From positions 1 to 49,270 of IMG/VR virus record IMGVR_UViG_3300036785_000905: a stretch of DNA of 49,270 nt; one strand, written 5' to 3'. Below are positions 13,300 to 22,146 of the stretch, piece by piece; positions within the stretch are counted from its first letter, which is position 1; every line of letters begins with the position of its first letter. A program made the position numbers and the translations under genes. A model generated the notes under the pieces. That model was given only the letters and a program-made list of their open reading frames with translations, made no database searches and was not told the origin of the DNA. This stretch comes from a virus.

Positions 13300-16200
13300 T
13301 CACTTATTCATGTCTTCAAATATGGTACAACCATCTCCGAATTGACGTATTGCTTCGATTGCTTTAACTTTAAGATCTTCAAAATATGACATATCGATGT
13401 TTAATTCGTTACGCTCAAGTCTATTTTCTGCCATTTCTCTCGTAATCCAAAAATGGTTTTTCGTGCCAGTTACTGCATACTTTTTATCGTCTTTAACCCG
13501 CCACAAAATCCCACCATCCATAACCGGAACAAAGCTTCCTGTTCGTCCGACGTGAACCATGTTGCTGACTTCTTCAGTTCCTGAGAAATCCAAATACATG
13601 CGTCCCTGGACGACATTCCTCGCCTCACAATAATCTTTGAACTCTAGTTCTTCATGAGTAAACAAAGTTTTGTAGACATATGGATGTTGAAATTGTGCTC
13701 CTATCGGAGTCCACTTATCTCCGCTTCGAGCAATATAAACAGCATCATTAACAAGGCATAACCAATCATAAGTGATTTCGTGCTCAAAGTCGTACCCGTA
13801 TTTCTTTCCAAACTCAATGACAAATTGGATAATTTCGGGAGTTGCTTCTGGAATTTTAATTGAATCAGTTTTGATATGAGCTACAATAAAACCTTGTTCT
13901 TGTACTGCATGCTTCAGATCGATCATAAATAGAGCACCCCGTTTTGCCACGATGTTATCTTTATTACGATTATCTCTGAACGCATTTGGGAATCTGGCAC
14001 TAGTCAATCCATAGACAATATTAATGACAATTTTCAGTGCATAAGACAAATCTTCTGTTTCTTCATCGTCATCTAAATATGGCGCAAGCTTTCCATCAAG
14101 AAGCGTTCTTGCTTTGTCGTAGTCCTTACGTTTGATAGCCATACGAGCTTCTTTGAGTTGACTGTATTTCTCTGTGTATGGCCCAAACAAATTTAAGATC
14201 TCAATGCTTGTTGGATGCATACTGGCTACATCTAACAAAGCTACATTCTCATAAATACCTGGCTCAGCATAAACATAACCACCCTCGCCGGTTACTTCTC
14301 CTCGATAAGTTGAGGCTTTTCCCTCAAATTTATACCCTGGAAATTTTTCCGCCAAATTAGTATAGACAAATACCCCCTGGGGTTTTTTTTCACTTCCAAA
14401 TATGATTTTGGCTGTGTGTTGTTGAGTTGTACTATTCACAGACAATCCAGAGAGACTAGCCAGAATTTGTCTCGCTACGAAATCCTGTTTCCTAGCCTGG
14501 AATACTTTCTCAGTTGCCATGACATCGTTGGCACAATACTCCACAACCTTCGGCCAAAACTCCTCTGCTAGTGGCTCATCCCAAGGATATTCTAGTTCAA
14601 TATGGGGTATATTTAGGTCAATCATGAACTGTTTTAGACCCTGTTTCTTCGAACTGAAGTCATATATGTCCGAATATGACAAATTATAGGCTTCTCCGAA
14701 CAAAACGTCATTATTATTACCCGAATTGATAATTCTCAGGCTAAGATGTGACAATTCTGCCAAAGAATAGCCAATATAACGAGCATACAGAATATGATTG
14801 TCATACCGACGATTATTGAAACCAATCAAATTCATTGCCAGCAAAGGCTCGATATCTTTGGATTCTGGATTGATCATTCGAACAACCGTTTCGGATTCTT
14901 CGACTTTCCAACAAACTACAAACAAATTTGGATAAACTTCAACGTCGAAAAATATCCTAGGAGATTCTTCATCAGTAATTTCTGGCATTTCATTCTGACT
15001 AACAAATTTCATAGTTTGAACAAGCTTAATACAGTAGTCAGATTGATTTGTACTCTTGGCCGCAAAAGTCAAAATATCAGAACGCATATCATTAAGATTG
15101 TAACTGATCCCATCCTCGTATGCTTCTTCTAATATCTTGTAAATGAAGTCAATTGATGGTTTAGTTCCCGGATGAATTTCTTTTCGCAAATTTCGTGCGA
15201 TAAGATCTCTAAGCCCTTTTTCACTTTGAATACTTTTACTTAAGAGCACCGGCCTCTCCTTTTTGGGAAGTCCACCATTAAGCGGCGTGATGTTCACATT
15301 ATTACTCAAAGTGAGCTTTCTTCGAAGGGCACTGTCACCAAGAAGAGTTTTAATTTCAATACCAACATCATATACTGAAGCTAATTCTCTAACATTTCCC
15401 TTATAAATATAATGTAGATGAACACCAGATCCACTTTGACTAACCTCAGCATATGTCGCAGGCCACTTCGATGCCTCTTCAATATTAAGATTGAGGTCTT
15501 TTTCACCATCTTCATTAACAAGATCAAAATCGATAACAATATGTGTTTCTGGTACTTTTACATAATGAAGTTTAGATGTATCAATATCTGAAAGTACAGT
15601 GGTAACATTAGTCCATTTATTTTTAGGAAGCCCAATTTCATTTGCATACTGAGCAGGCATACCAAAGCAAGATTCATCAAATATAGATGGACCATCTACA
15701 AAAGTAATTCTATAAATACCTTCTGGCTTAATTGGTAACTCAGTTAATGGACCAGTATCAGTTAAATGCTTAAACCCAGAATAATAATTTCTTAAGTTTT
15801 CACCATCAAGCCTAATCCGCTCATCGAAGCTATAAAAATAATTTTTAAGCTCTTCCCGAAACTTATACTGAGGAAGTATTTTATCAATTCCTGTTTCAGC
15901 ACAATATTCTTTGTATAGATTCCAGGCTTTCTTTAGAGTGATTCCATCTTCTTTCTTAAATATGTCAAAACAGGACTCAACAAAATTATAAAAGACGTCT
16001 GTTTGTAGCATCATCTCAGTAGGTCGATAATTACTGTAATAATTCCGACCCATTGTCCGATACTTAGTCAAACAATGTTGTGCTATGTTGCCAAGTTCGA
16101 ACATGATTTGATCCATTAAAATATGATAAGTCTCATGAGGTAATGTTCGTTGAGTTGGAACAACATCGATTAAACGCCTAATTATTCCCGATTTTGCATC

Positions 16201-17046
16201 TGTAATCTTTACCGGAACATTTGTTCCCATAAATAAGAATGCATTAGACTTTGATTCAAACGGTGCCTTATACTTTTCATTGACTGTCATCATCTCGTGA
16301 GCTACAATTGAGTTTAATTTTGTATTATCATAGATCCGAGACAAGTCGCCGTCATGTTGAATCGCTACCAATGGATTATTCTTGAATGATGCTGTGGCAA
16401 AAGTATTATTATTACTCGAAAGTTCTCGAGCATCAAATACTGTAGTATAACCATGAAACAATTCATCGATTATGTGAAGAATTGTTGACTTTCCACTGGC
16501 TGGGGGGCCATAAAAGACAATAAATTTCTGAATAAGTTTGGACTCACCAGCAATTATAGACCCTATGGCCCATTCAATTTTCTTACGTTCTTCTTCATTA
16601 TAAAGTGTTCCTACCAGGGTATCCCAAGCAGGGAATGGCCCTTCTTCTAAAGAATATCCTAGACGTTTAGTTGCATAATCAGACTTCTTTACCTTTGTGT
16701 TAGCAAACACGATCTTTTCGTCTAAAATATGATAATTATTACCACTATTCCTTATATAGTGTTGAAATCCATCCCATAGTTTTGTACTGTTTGATTCTAA
16801 TCTTGCTACCGAATATATGAACCCTGTCTTTTCTTCCTGTTCTTTAGCATATCGCTCTAAATCGCCATCTACCAATCTTTGAACGTCATATATGTCTGTA
16901 GACCATAATTCTATTTCTTCGTCCCAAATGGCATAAAATGACCCACCCCGAGTCATTAGATCATTAGATCTACCTATAATCCAATCGGGACGAATTTGAA
17001 GAGTGCCATCTTTCTTTTCTGTTGTGACAATTTTGTAAAAGTCCAT
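13300..17046 (-). CDS. SF3 helicase - AEP primase - family B DNA polymerase fusion
   Basis: Three replication activities in one uninterrupted 1248-residue frame. N-terminal SF3/D5-like helicase: Walker A GPPASGKST at 180-188, later FLFMGTNVP at 271-279. Middle archaeo-eukaryotic primase-like domain: IDFD (D506, D508), SGSGVHLHY (538-546) and a GIEIK strand near 562 as the third motif. C-terminal family B polymerase: Exo I FDVE (D701, E703), Exo II FNNRRYDN (743-750), Exo III YCANDVMATE (Y837, D841), motif A LDVASMHP (D939), motif B KIVINIVYG (K1005-G1013) and motif C KTDS (D1061). The first Asp of the canonical DTDS is Lys here. All catalytic residues needed for proofreading and synthesis appear intact. 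Helicase before primase is an unusual order. AAAGGGG precedes the ATG; the SSB-like gene follows. Confidence 0.85.
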   Translation of the reverse strand: MDFYKIVTTEKKDGTLQIRPDWIIGRSNDLMTRGGSFYAIWDEEIELWSTDIYDVQRLVDGDLERYAKEQEEKTGFIYSVARLESNSTKLWDGFQHYIRNSGNNYHILDEKIVFANTKVKKSDYATKRLGYSLEEGPFPAWDTLVGTLYNEEERKKIEWAIGSIIAGESKLIQKFIVFYGPPASGKSTILHIIDELFHGYTTVFDARELSSNNNTFATASFKNNPLVAIQHDGDLSRIYDNTKLNSIVAHEMMTVNEKYKAPFESKSNAFLFMGTNVPVKITDAKSGIIRRLIDVVPTQRTLPHETYHILMDQIMFELGNIAQHCLTKYRTMGRNYYSNYRPTEMMLQTDVFYNFVESCFDIFKKEDGITLKKAWNLYKEYCAETGIDKILPQYKFREELKNYFYSFDERIRLDGENLRNYYSGFKHLTDTGPLTELPIKPEGIYRITFVDGPSIFDESCFGMPAQYANEIGLPKNKWTNVTTVLSDIDTSKLHYVKVPETHIVIDFDLVNEDGEKDLNLNIEEASKWPATYAEVSQSGSGVHLHYIYKGNVRELASVYDVGIEIKTLLGDSALRRKLTLSNNVNITPLNGGLPKKERPVLLSKSIQSEKGLRDLIARNLRKEIHPGTKPSIDFIYKILEEAYEDGISYNLNDMRSDILTFAAKSTNQSDYCIKLVQTMKFVSQNEMPEITDEESPRIFFDVEVYPNLFVVCWKVEESETVVRMINPESKDIEPLLAMNLIGFNNRRYDNHILYARYIGYSLAELSHLSLRIINSGNNNDVLFGEAYNLSYSDIYDFSSKKQGLKQFMIDLNIPHIELEYPWDEPLAEEFWPKVVEYCANDVMATEKVFQARKQDFVARQILASLSGLSVNSTTQQHTAKIIFGSEKKPQGVFVYTNLAEKFPGYKFEGKASTYRGEVTGEGGYVYAEPGIYENVALLDVASMHPTSIEILNLFGPYTEKYSQLKEARMAIKRKDYDKARTLLDGKLAPYLDDDEETEDLSYALKIVINIVYGLTSARFPNAFRDNRNKDNIVAKRGALFMIDLKHAVQEQGFIVAHIKTDSIKIPEATPEIIQFVIEFGKKYGYDFEHEITYDWLCLVNDAVYIARSGDKWTPIGAQFQHPYVYKTLFTHEELEFKDYCEARNVVQGRMYLDFSGTEEVSNMVHVGRTGSFVPVMDGGILWRVKDDKKYAVTGTKNHFWITREMAENRLERNELNIDMSYFEDLKVKAIEAIRQFGDGCTIFEDMNK

Positions 17047-17057
17047 GGCACCCCTTT

Positions 17058-17579
17058 CTAGTATAGCGCACGCTCCGTTGCATATTCAGCATATTGATAC
17101 CAAAGCTCTATCTTTCTTTGATCGTTTTGAGGATTTACTAATGGAAAAATTCCGCCACGGCCATCTGGTTCATACTGCCTCCAAATAAAAATATCCAAAA
17201 TTTCCTCAATTTTACGCTTATTTCTATTTGCTGAATGAATATATTCGTTTAAACCAAGGTTTTCGATGAATTCCCAAAACCAAGAATATACTGATGCTCC
17301 AGTTTGAAAATTAAGCCTCTGAGCGAGAGAAATAAATATTTCAAGCACTGAACATTGCTCGGTTTCCCAATTAGGATCTGGCTCTAACCCACTTGCAATG
17401 AAAAAGTCATCTCTAAGGTCCTTTGTATCCAATACTCGATGTCTATCACCTGAAACAACCCAAACAAACTCTGTTTTATGCAAAATTACTAAAAAGTTAT
17501 AACGAGTTTTTAATTCACTACCATCTAGTACCTTTGCGCAGAGCCAGTTGAAATATAGATTATCAATAGGCTCTCCCAT
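17058..17579 (-). CDS. Conserved phage protein of unknown function (173 aa)
   Basis: Matches a family very common in actinobacterial phages: YFNWLCAKV at the start, TEFVWVVSGD, SVLEIFISLAQR, SVYSWFWEFIENLGL, then a GRGGIFPL box and QRKIELWYQYAEY near the end. The Trp-rich conserved boxes suggest a binding pocket, but no function is known. It immediately precedes the replication fusion, with an 11-base gap. Confidence 0.7.
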   Translation of the reverse strand: MGEPIDNLYFNWLCAKVLDGSELKTRYNFLVILHKTEFVWVVSGDRHRVLDTKDLRDDFFIASGLEPDPNWETEQCSVLEIFISLAQRLNFQTGASVYSWFWEFIENLGLNEYIHSANRNKRKIEEILDIFIWRQYEPDGRGGIFPLVNPQNDQRKIELWYQYAEYATERALY

Positions 17580-17581
17580 GA

Positions 17582-18424
17582 TTAATCCTCAGACCTAAAA
17601 CGTCTAACATGATCCTCTGAATGCTTTAGATGCTTTTCTTCATTAGGATCAGTTGATTTTTCATGTTCGAGCCCAAGAACTTCAATCGAATAGAATCCTC
17701 GATCACGTAAAATTTCATATTCGGCTTCTCTCGTATCGTTTCTTACATGAAAGACATTTGGATCATCACAACCATGTCCAAATTTCAGAGGTCCAACAAC
17801 TACTTCATAGTTATAGACAGGTGAATCATCTTCGTCAGTCATAACGTTGTCACCTTCATAATAGGTCAACGTTACCTGAATATAGCCCTTTTCTTCCGCA
17901 TAAAACTCGTCTCTGTGCAGAATATATGGAGCATCTTCTGTTCTTTTTGCCACTTCTTCATCATAATCCCATGGGTCCACAGAAGGACCCGCAAATACAT
18001 GATGTACAACATTTTCGTCTTTATGTGGTCGAGGAGGTATAGGTTCATCCACTCTAACAACTGCTCCCGTGGTATCTTCATTTGGTACTGGCCGAATTGA
18101 CACTGTTATATCCTCGTCTGGAGTAACCAAACCCTTAATTTCCTCATCGAACTCTGCTCTACTTCCAGCCAGTGTTCCAGGAGGTGATCCAACCGGCGGC
18201 ATCATGTCCGGCGTAATACCATGTGCCTTTCTAAGTGCTTCAATATCAAATTCTTGATTTTCTTTAACCATCCGATTGTATTCACCCGCCGGAATACGCT
18301 TTCTTAGATTAAGTTTTCCTTTTTTATCACGAATTTGATATCCTGCAACGACACCCACTGTAAATCCAACAAATATAAAAACTAGTGGAGCCCATTTTGA
18401 TGTTGTAACGTTCTTAATTTCCAT
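17582..18424 (-). CDS. Membrane-anchored conserved phage protein (280 aa)
   Basis: One N-terminal transmembrane helix (LVFIFVGFTVGVVAGYQI, about 14-31), a disordered Pro/Asp-rich middle and a C-terminal conserved block YIQVTLTYYEGDNVM...YNYEVVVGPLKFGHG...DPNVFHVRN. I recognise this block from hypothetical proteins of phages with the same neighbours. It probably works with the DUF6353-type membrane proteins next to it. Confidence 0.65.
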   Translation of the reverse strand: MEIKNVTTSKWAPLVFIFVGFTVGVVAGYQIRDKKGKLNLRKRIPAGEYNRMVKENQEFDIEALRKAHGITPDMMPPVGSPPGTLAGSRAEFDEEIKGLVTPDEDITVSIRPVPNEDTTGAVVRVDEPIPPRPHKDENVVHHVFAGPSVDPWDYDEEVAKRTEDAPYILHRDEFYAEEKGYIQVTLTYYEGDNVMTDEDDSPVYNYEVVVGPLKFGHGCDDPNVFHVRNDTREAEYEILRDRGFYSIEVLGLEHEKSTDPNEEKHLKHSEDHVRRFRSED

Positions 18425-18427
18425 TAT

Positions 18428-19306
18428 TTATTCTCCAATCAATTCAAAAACGACTCCATCAACGTTGAAGTCTAGAAGAATGCTGCGCTCAAGGCCGTTA
18501 ACAAACCGGTTACTTGAGAGTTCAAATATACCAAAATCAATGTAACCATCACCATCACCATTCAAAACCCAACCAACAACGGCTCCAGCTGATGATCGTT
18601 CCATGCCAAGAGCATCATAAACGTCATTCAAAAGCACATGCCCTCTAGCTTTTAGCATGTCATTGGCGTATCTTTCTTGATGCTGAAGAAACATTCTATT
18701 TATTTCAGGATCTTTCTGCCAATTTACACATGTCTCATCAAAGAATCGAGCATATATGGAATAACTGTTCCCGGAATACTTCGCTGTGGTCTTTTTTCCA
18801 GCCACTTCAATTTCCTTGGTGTGAATATCGTGGAAAAGTTCAAACTCTCTCTCTTCTCCAACTTCTTTTCTGACTACCTCTCGATATTCATTATATGCTT
18901 TTGTCACGGCAGCAAGAGTAATACTAAGTGCCGCGTTTCGACGAGTCAACTGAACATGCGACCCAGCAAGTGAGGCAATAGATACTCCACCGACAGCAGT
19001 TGCTGGTCCATACAATTGAATAAGCTTTATTACGCTTTTCCCATAAACGTAAGCCAAATCTTTAATATACTCTTGGTGATTATACTTGTCTTTATCAATC
19101 CGAGAATGCATATCCTTGACGGTTTCAAAATCATTCTTGATCTCATCAAGAACCTTCTCCAATTTCAATGTAGCTCGACAAGCGAGCACCGTACTTGTGA
19201 TGGTCCCAATAACCCCAAGAGAAAAGAAAATATGCGGGGAATTAGCTTTAGTTTGCAAAACAGATCGACTGAGACTACGAGTTATGATTCCGGTATCAAG
19301 TTTCAT
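18428..19306 (-). CDS. DUF6353-like membrane protein (292 aa), paralogue 1
   Basis: Two hydrophobic segments (about 28-43 SLGVIGTITSTVLACR and 98-125), a helical connector and a C-terminal conserved region LLNDVYDALGMERSSAGAVVGWV with a FGIFELS strand. This is the pattern of the phage family DUF6353 as I recall it. Function unknown. A shorter paralogue is at 20736-21497. Confidence 0.65.
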   Translation of the reverse strand: MKLDTGIITRSLSRSVLQTKANSPHIFFSLGVIGTITSTVLACRATLKLEKVLDEIKNDFETVKDMHSRIDKDKYNHQEYIKDLAYVYGKSVIKLIQLYGPATAVGGVSIASLAGSHVQLTRRNAALSITLAAVTKAYNEYREVVRKEVGEEREFELFHDIHTKEIEVAGKKTTAKYSGNSYSIYARFFDETCVNWQKDPEINRMFLQHQERYANDMLKARGHVLLNDVYDALGMERSSAGAVVGWVLNGDGDGYIDFGIFELSSNRFVNGLERSILLDFNVDGVVFELIGE

Positions 19307-19315
19307 ATGTTATCC

Positions 19316-19969
19316 TTATTTAATAGGTTCCGCTGCAGGAAGACTCAACAAAAATCCTTCTCGAATTTGTTGAATTGGCACATCTCCTAAATATATCCAT
19401 CCCCAATTATTATCTACAAACGTTGTTTCCAATCCAGCCAGAGATTTCAAATCTGCTACAGAAGCAACCTCATATGAATCAATAATGTCATTCATGCGCT
19501 CGAGAATATGCAGAGCTTCTTCTCTAGTCGCAATAATTAATTCCTCCCCCGGTGGTTTCTGAGCATGAAGAACTCTGTTTGATGCTGGCACCCTTCCTCG
19601 AGGCGGATTTGTTTCTCTGTCTCGATAATTAGCATATTCAGTACGACGAACTGGAGTACTGTACGTTACTCGTGATGAAGCGCCAATATCTCGTCGACGG
19701 ATAGCAGATTCTCCATACATCAAACGCTCAATACCTTTACTTGCTACATCCGTAATGGTATTTTTGGCAGCTGGAACAAGAACCTCATAAATTATGTAAT
19801 TAGTCACACTTCTAAAATCTGCCTCCACAAATATGTCTCGGAACTTGGCTCCAACACCTTTTCTTTTAACCACAACTTCATTAACAACAACTTTTTCAAC
19901 TTCTTTTTTTGGTGGCGCTTCTTTTTCTTCTTTACTTTTTCTGGAATTACCTTGATAATCCATTACCAT
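19316..19969 (-). CDS. Conserved phage protein with basic N-terminus (217 aa)
   Basis: Lys/Glu-rich disordered start, a VLVPAAKNTITDVASKGIERLMYG helix pattern, an Arg-rich middle and a C-terminal domain with FVDNNWGWIYLGDVPIQ and a final FLLSLPAAEP. This family occurs in phages of Gram-positive bacteria next to the DUF6353-like and chaperone-like genes. Function unknown. Confidence 0.6.
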   Translation of the reverse strand: MVMDYQGNSRKSKEEKEAPPKKEVEKVVVNEVVVKRKGVGAKFRDIFVEADFRSVTNYIIYEVLVPAAKNTITDVASKGIERLMYGESAIRRRDIGASSRVTYSTPVRRTEYANYRDRETNPPRGRVPASNRVLHAQKPPGEELIIATREEALHILERMNDIIDSYEVASVADLKSLAGLETTFVDNNWGWIYLGDVPIQQIREGFLLSLPAAEPIK

Positions 19970-19978
19970 AATTAGTCC

Positions 19979-20434
19979 TTATGTATTGAGGGATTGAGAA
20001 GGCGACTCACTTGTTGCTGCTTGAATAGAGCCTGCTGAAGTAATTGATGCCGCCGCAGCCTCAATATCTCCACGAAACTCTCGAGGAAGAACTCCATTCA
20101 AGAATATAACTGCTGCTTGATCATTTGTAGCCAATTCCATGAACAATTCGGCATAAGCAGCTGTCTGAGAGAATTCTTCTCGAAGTTTATCGCTTTTGAT
20201 GAATCGCTTTCCATCATCAGATTTGATACCATATGCCATCAAGACGATTTCCTTGAATTTGGCAATGATTTCCTTATTATTTCTTGATTCGACAATAGAT
20301 TGCAGCATTTGACCGAATCCTTGTGTATATCCAACCTCTAGCTCAATCAATTCTGGCTTAGAAAGATTGAAATAAAAAATCTCGGTAACTTCTTCACCAT
20401 TGAAATCTTCGTACTTGATCTCTCGCTTAAGCAT
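19979..20434 (-). CDS. Conserved phage protein, KREIKYEDF family (151 aa)
   Basis: The ATG at 20434 is chosen because AAAAGGA lies just upstream and a terminator stem sits at 20457-20501; the longer ORF would read through that terminator. Boxes EIKYEDFNGEEVTEIFYFNLSK, GKRFIKSDKLREEFSQTAAY and FMELATNDQAA match a widespread family in siphoviruses. Some members resemble tail-assembly or regulatory chaperones, but the role is not settled. Confidence 0.65.
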   Translation of the reverse strand: MLKREIKYEDFNGEEVTEIFYFNLSKPELIELEVGYTQGFGQMLQSIVESRNNKEIIAKFKEIVLMAYGIKSDDGKRFIKSDKLREEFSQTAAYAELFMELATNDQAAVIFLNGVLPREFRGDIEAAAASITSAGSIQAATSESPSQSLNT

Positions 20435-20456
20435 CTTTTTTCCTTTTCGATTGAGG

Positions 20457-20501
20457 TTGAAAAAAAAGTCAGGCCGCTTATTTCTAAACGATCTGACTTT
20501 T
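20457..20501 (-). terminator. Rho-independent terminator
   Basis: AAAAGTCAG pairs perfectly with CTGACTTTT across a loop of about 20 bases and runs into a T tract of eight. It follows the 55-aa gene and precedes the next SD, so it would limit readthrough from promoter copy d into the replication operon. Confidence 0.8.
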
Positions 20502-20507
20502 AGAAAG

Positions 20508-20675
20508 TTATTCCGAAGGAACACTCTCAATGGCTGCAAATTGCTCACTGAAAACGTTGTCATACACCTTTGCCACGGCGACTTGCGTGAAATAGCTGGC
20601 TAATCCACCAGCTATACTGCACACAACAACCTTGGTTACCGGGTTTACAACGACTTTTCCAACAATTGCCAACAT
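20508..20675 (-). CDS. Small membrane-associated protein (55 aa)
   Basis: AAGGAG lies eight bases before the ATG. Val/Ala-rich product (LAIVGKVVVNPVTKVVVCSI) with a weakly hydrophobic helix. It sits alone between promoter copy d and a strong terminator, a complete one-gene transcription unit. Confidence 0.65.
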   Translation of the reverse strand: MLAIVGKVVVNPVTKVVVCSIAGGLASYFTQVAVAKVYDNVFSEQFAAIESVPSE

Positions 20676-20702
20676 TTTAATTTCTCCTTAAAATATAACT
20701 TC

Positions 20703-20731
20703 TCTCATCTAACAACGTGTATTTTTTGTGA
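20703..20731 (-). promoter_or_regulatory. TACATG-N3-TTAAAT-GAGA element, copy d
   Basis: Reads TACACG, TTG, TTAGAT, GAGA, with CACAAAAAA upstream; about 28 bases before the 55-aa gene. TTATATTTT follows directly but without a hairpin. Confidence 0.65.
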
Positions 20732-20735
20732 GAGA

Positions 20736-21497
20736 CTACATTAATGCTAATGGTTTGACGTAATTGTAATCGAAGGCCAAACATGGCTCTCCGTCCTTGG
20801 ATATAACTGTAGAAAATTCCAAAGAAAGGAGCCTATCAGAACTCCAGCCAAGATTAGATGATACAGATGTATTAGATAAACCAATTAGATCGTAAAACTC
20901 TTCGAGTGCCACATAACATTCATGCACAATTCTTGCGTTGATTTCATTTTCAGCCTTACGAAGACGATCCATATTGCTTCTGAAATATCGTCCCGTGTAC
21001 AATTCACAACACAAGACATGTTCACCATCAATTATGATGACTTCTTTCGATGTGCTTGGATTCTCTAATACTTTATCTTGTGCAATCTGATCAACTATTT
21101 TCTGAGATTTTCCTTTGCCAAGTTCTTCAACCACACGTTCTTTGTACTCAGAAAAAGCCTTTTCGGTCAGAGAATATGCAACAACTGCAGCTGCAGTTCT
21201 ATTTCCACTGGCTTTATTAGATCCGATGATACACGCAATGGTAACTGCACCGCTAATTCCTGCTGGAATATAATTCTTCCAAACTAGAGCGAAACGTTCT
21301 TTAAATTGTCCTTCCTCTTCTGAAATATAACCATTGTTTTCCTCCATCTCAGTAATTTCTCGTTGAGATTTAAAGGATGCTCTGGCAGTCAAATATGTCG
21401 TGACAATAACTCCGGCTACACCAAATGCAGTTAGAATTTCCGGAGAATTGCTTTTAACCGTTTTACTTAGATTATTGAAGAAATCTGATAAAGCCAC
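20736..21497 (-). CDS. DUF6353-like membrane protein (253 aa), paralogue 2
   Basis: Same architecture as the 18428-19306 product: hydrophobic segment at about 21-38 (LTAFGVAGVIVTTYLTAR), a second at about 77-95 (IPAGISGAVTIACIIGS), a helical linker and a C-terminal EFYDLIGLSNTSVSSNLGW region. The shared order indicates duplication and divergence. Function unknown; membrane location inferred. Confidence 0.65.
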   Translation of the reverse strand: MALSDFFNNLSKTVKSNSPEILTAFGVAGVIVTTYLTARASFKSQREITEMEENNGYISEEEGQFKERFALVWKNYIPAGISGAVTIACIIGSNKASGNRTAAAVVAYSLTEKAFSEYKERVVEELGKGKSQKIVDQIAQDKVLENPSTSKEVIIIDGEHVLCCELYTGRYFRSNMDRLRKAENEINARIVHECYVALEEFYDLIGLSNTSVSSNLGWSSDRLLSLEFSTVISKDGEPCLAFDYNYVKPLALM

Positions 21498-21517
21498 CTA
21501 GTATCAGTTCCTCTCTG

Positions 21518-21766
21518 TTATGCTGGTACCTTAATAAGTTGCATACCGGGATTTGCTTTGTTTATCAAAATTCCATTAACTACGTCAGCAATCGAATCAA
21601 CAGAAGCTTCCAAATTACCAACTGTTCGATTCAATGTATTAATTTGTGCGCTATGGCCACGAACTTTAAACAAAAGCCCAATCATTATACCAAGAGCGAT
21701 TGGTGGACCAAGTCGAATTACAACTTGCTTCTTCTCTTCAAATTTATTAGTACTATTATTTTCCAT
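21518..21766 (-). CDS. Membrane protein with coiled-coil tail (82 aa)
   Basis: AAAGGG before the ATG. One transmembrane helix (LGPPIALGIMIGLLF) followed by a heptad-like helix (INTLNRTVGNLEASVDSIAD). No family recognised. Confidence 0.6.
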   Translation of the reverse strand: MENNSTNKFEEKKQVVIRLGPPIALGIMIGLLFKVRGHSAQINTLNRTVGNLEASVDSIADVVNGILINKANPGMQLIKVPA

Positions 21767-21783
21767 GATTCCCTTTCAATTGA

Positions 21784-21945
21784 TTAACTATTTTTGATTT
21801 CTCTGATGATGATCCAGATGAGCCACAAACCTGCTGTGAAAAACGTCATAAAACAATCAAGGATGAAATTCCAAAATCCATACCTCCTTTGCTTTACAAC
21901 CATGTATTCCGGAGTTTGTCCGTAGTAAATCCTGGTTTTACTCAT
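21784..21945 (-). CDS. Small membrane protein (53 aa)
   Basis: The ATG overlaps the stop of the upstream gene (ATGAGTAA), with AGGA seven bases upstream. One long C-terminal hydrophobic segment (FILDCFMTFFTAGLWLIWII). Basic loop before the helix. Confidence 0.6.
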   Translation of the reverse strand: MSKTRIYYGQTPEYMVVKQRRYGFWNFILDCFMTFFTAGLWLIWIIIREIKNS

Positions 21946-22099
21946 AAACTATTCCTACGCCATCAGACTTCATGTAAACAGGCATCACTCGTCCACGAGT
22001 GAGAAGCATTGCCGCTACAAAAACTCCGAGGGTAAGTCCAACTCCGACTCCATTATAGAAATCTTGGTTTTCACTTATACTTTGTCTGATTGGTTTCAT
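21938..22099 (-). CDS. Small membrane protein (53 aa)
   Basis: ATG 22099 is preferred over the upstream TTG at 22123; GAGGAG lies 12 bases upstream. One transmembrane helix (GVGVGLTLGVFVAAMLL). It follows the long structured leader driven by promoter copy e. Confidence 0.55.
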   Translation of the reverse strand: MKPIRQSISENQDFYNGVGVGLTLGVFVAAMLLTRGRVMPVYMKSDGVGIVYE

Positions 22100-22146
22100 T
22101 TTATTTCTTTTCTCCTCTTCCAAAAGCTACATCATAAAAATATAAT

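Noticed and set aside
20434-20563. 43-residue N-terminal extension of the KREIKYEDF-family gene
   Set aside because: It would be encoded across a strong terminator hairpin and part of the upstream gene; the ATG at 20434 has its own SD.
21884-21912. Eleventh TACATGG promoter element
   Set aside because: It lies inside the coding sequence of the 53-aa membrane protein and lacks the TTAAAT-GAGA half.
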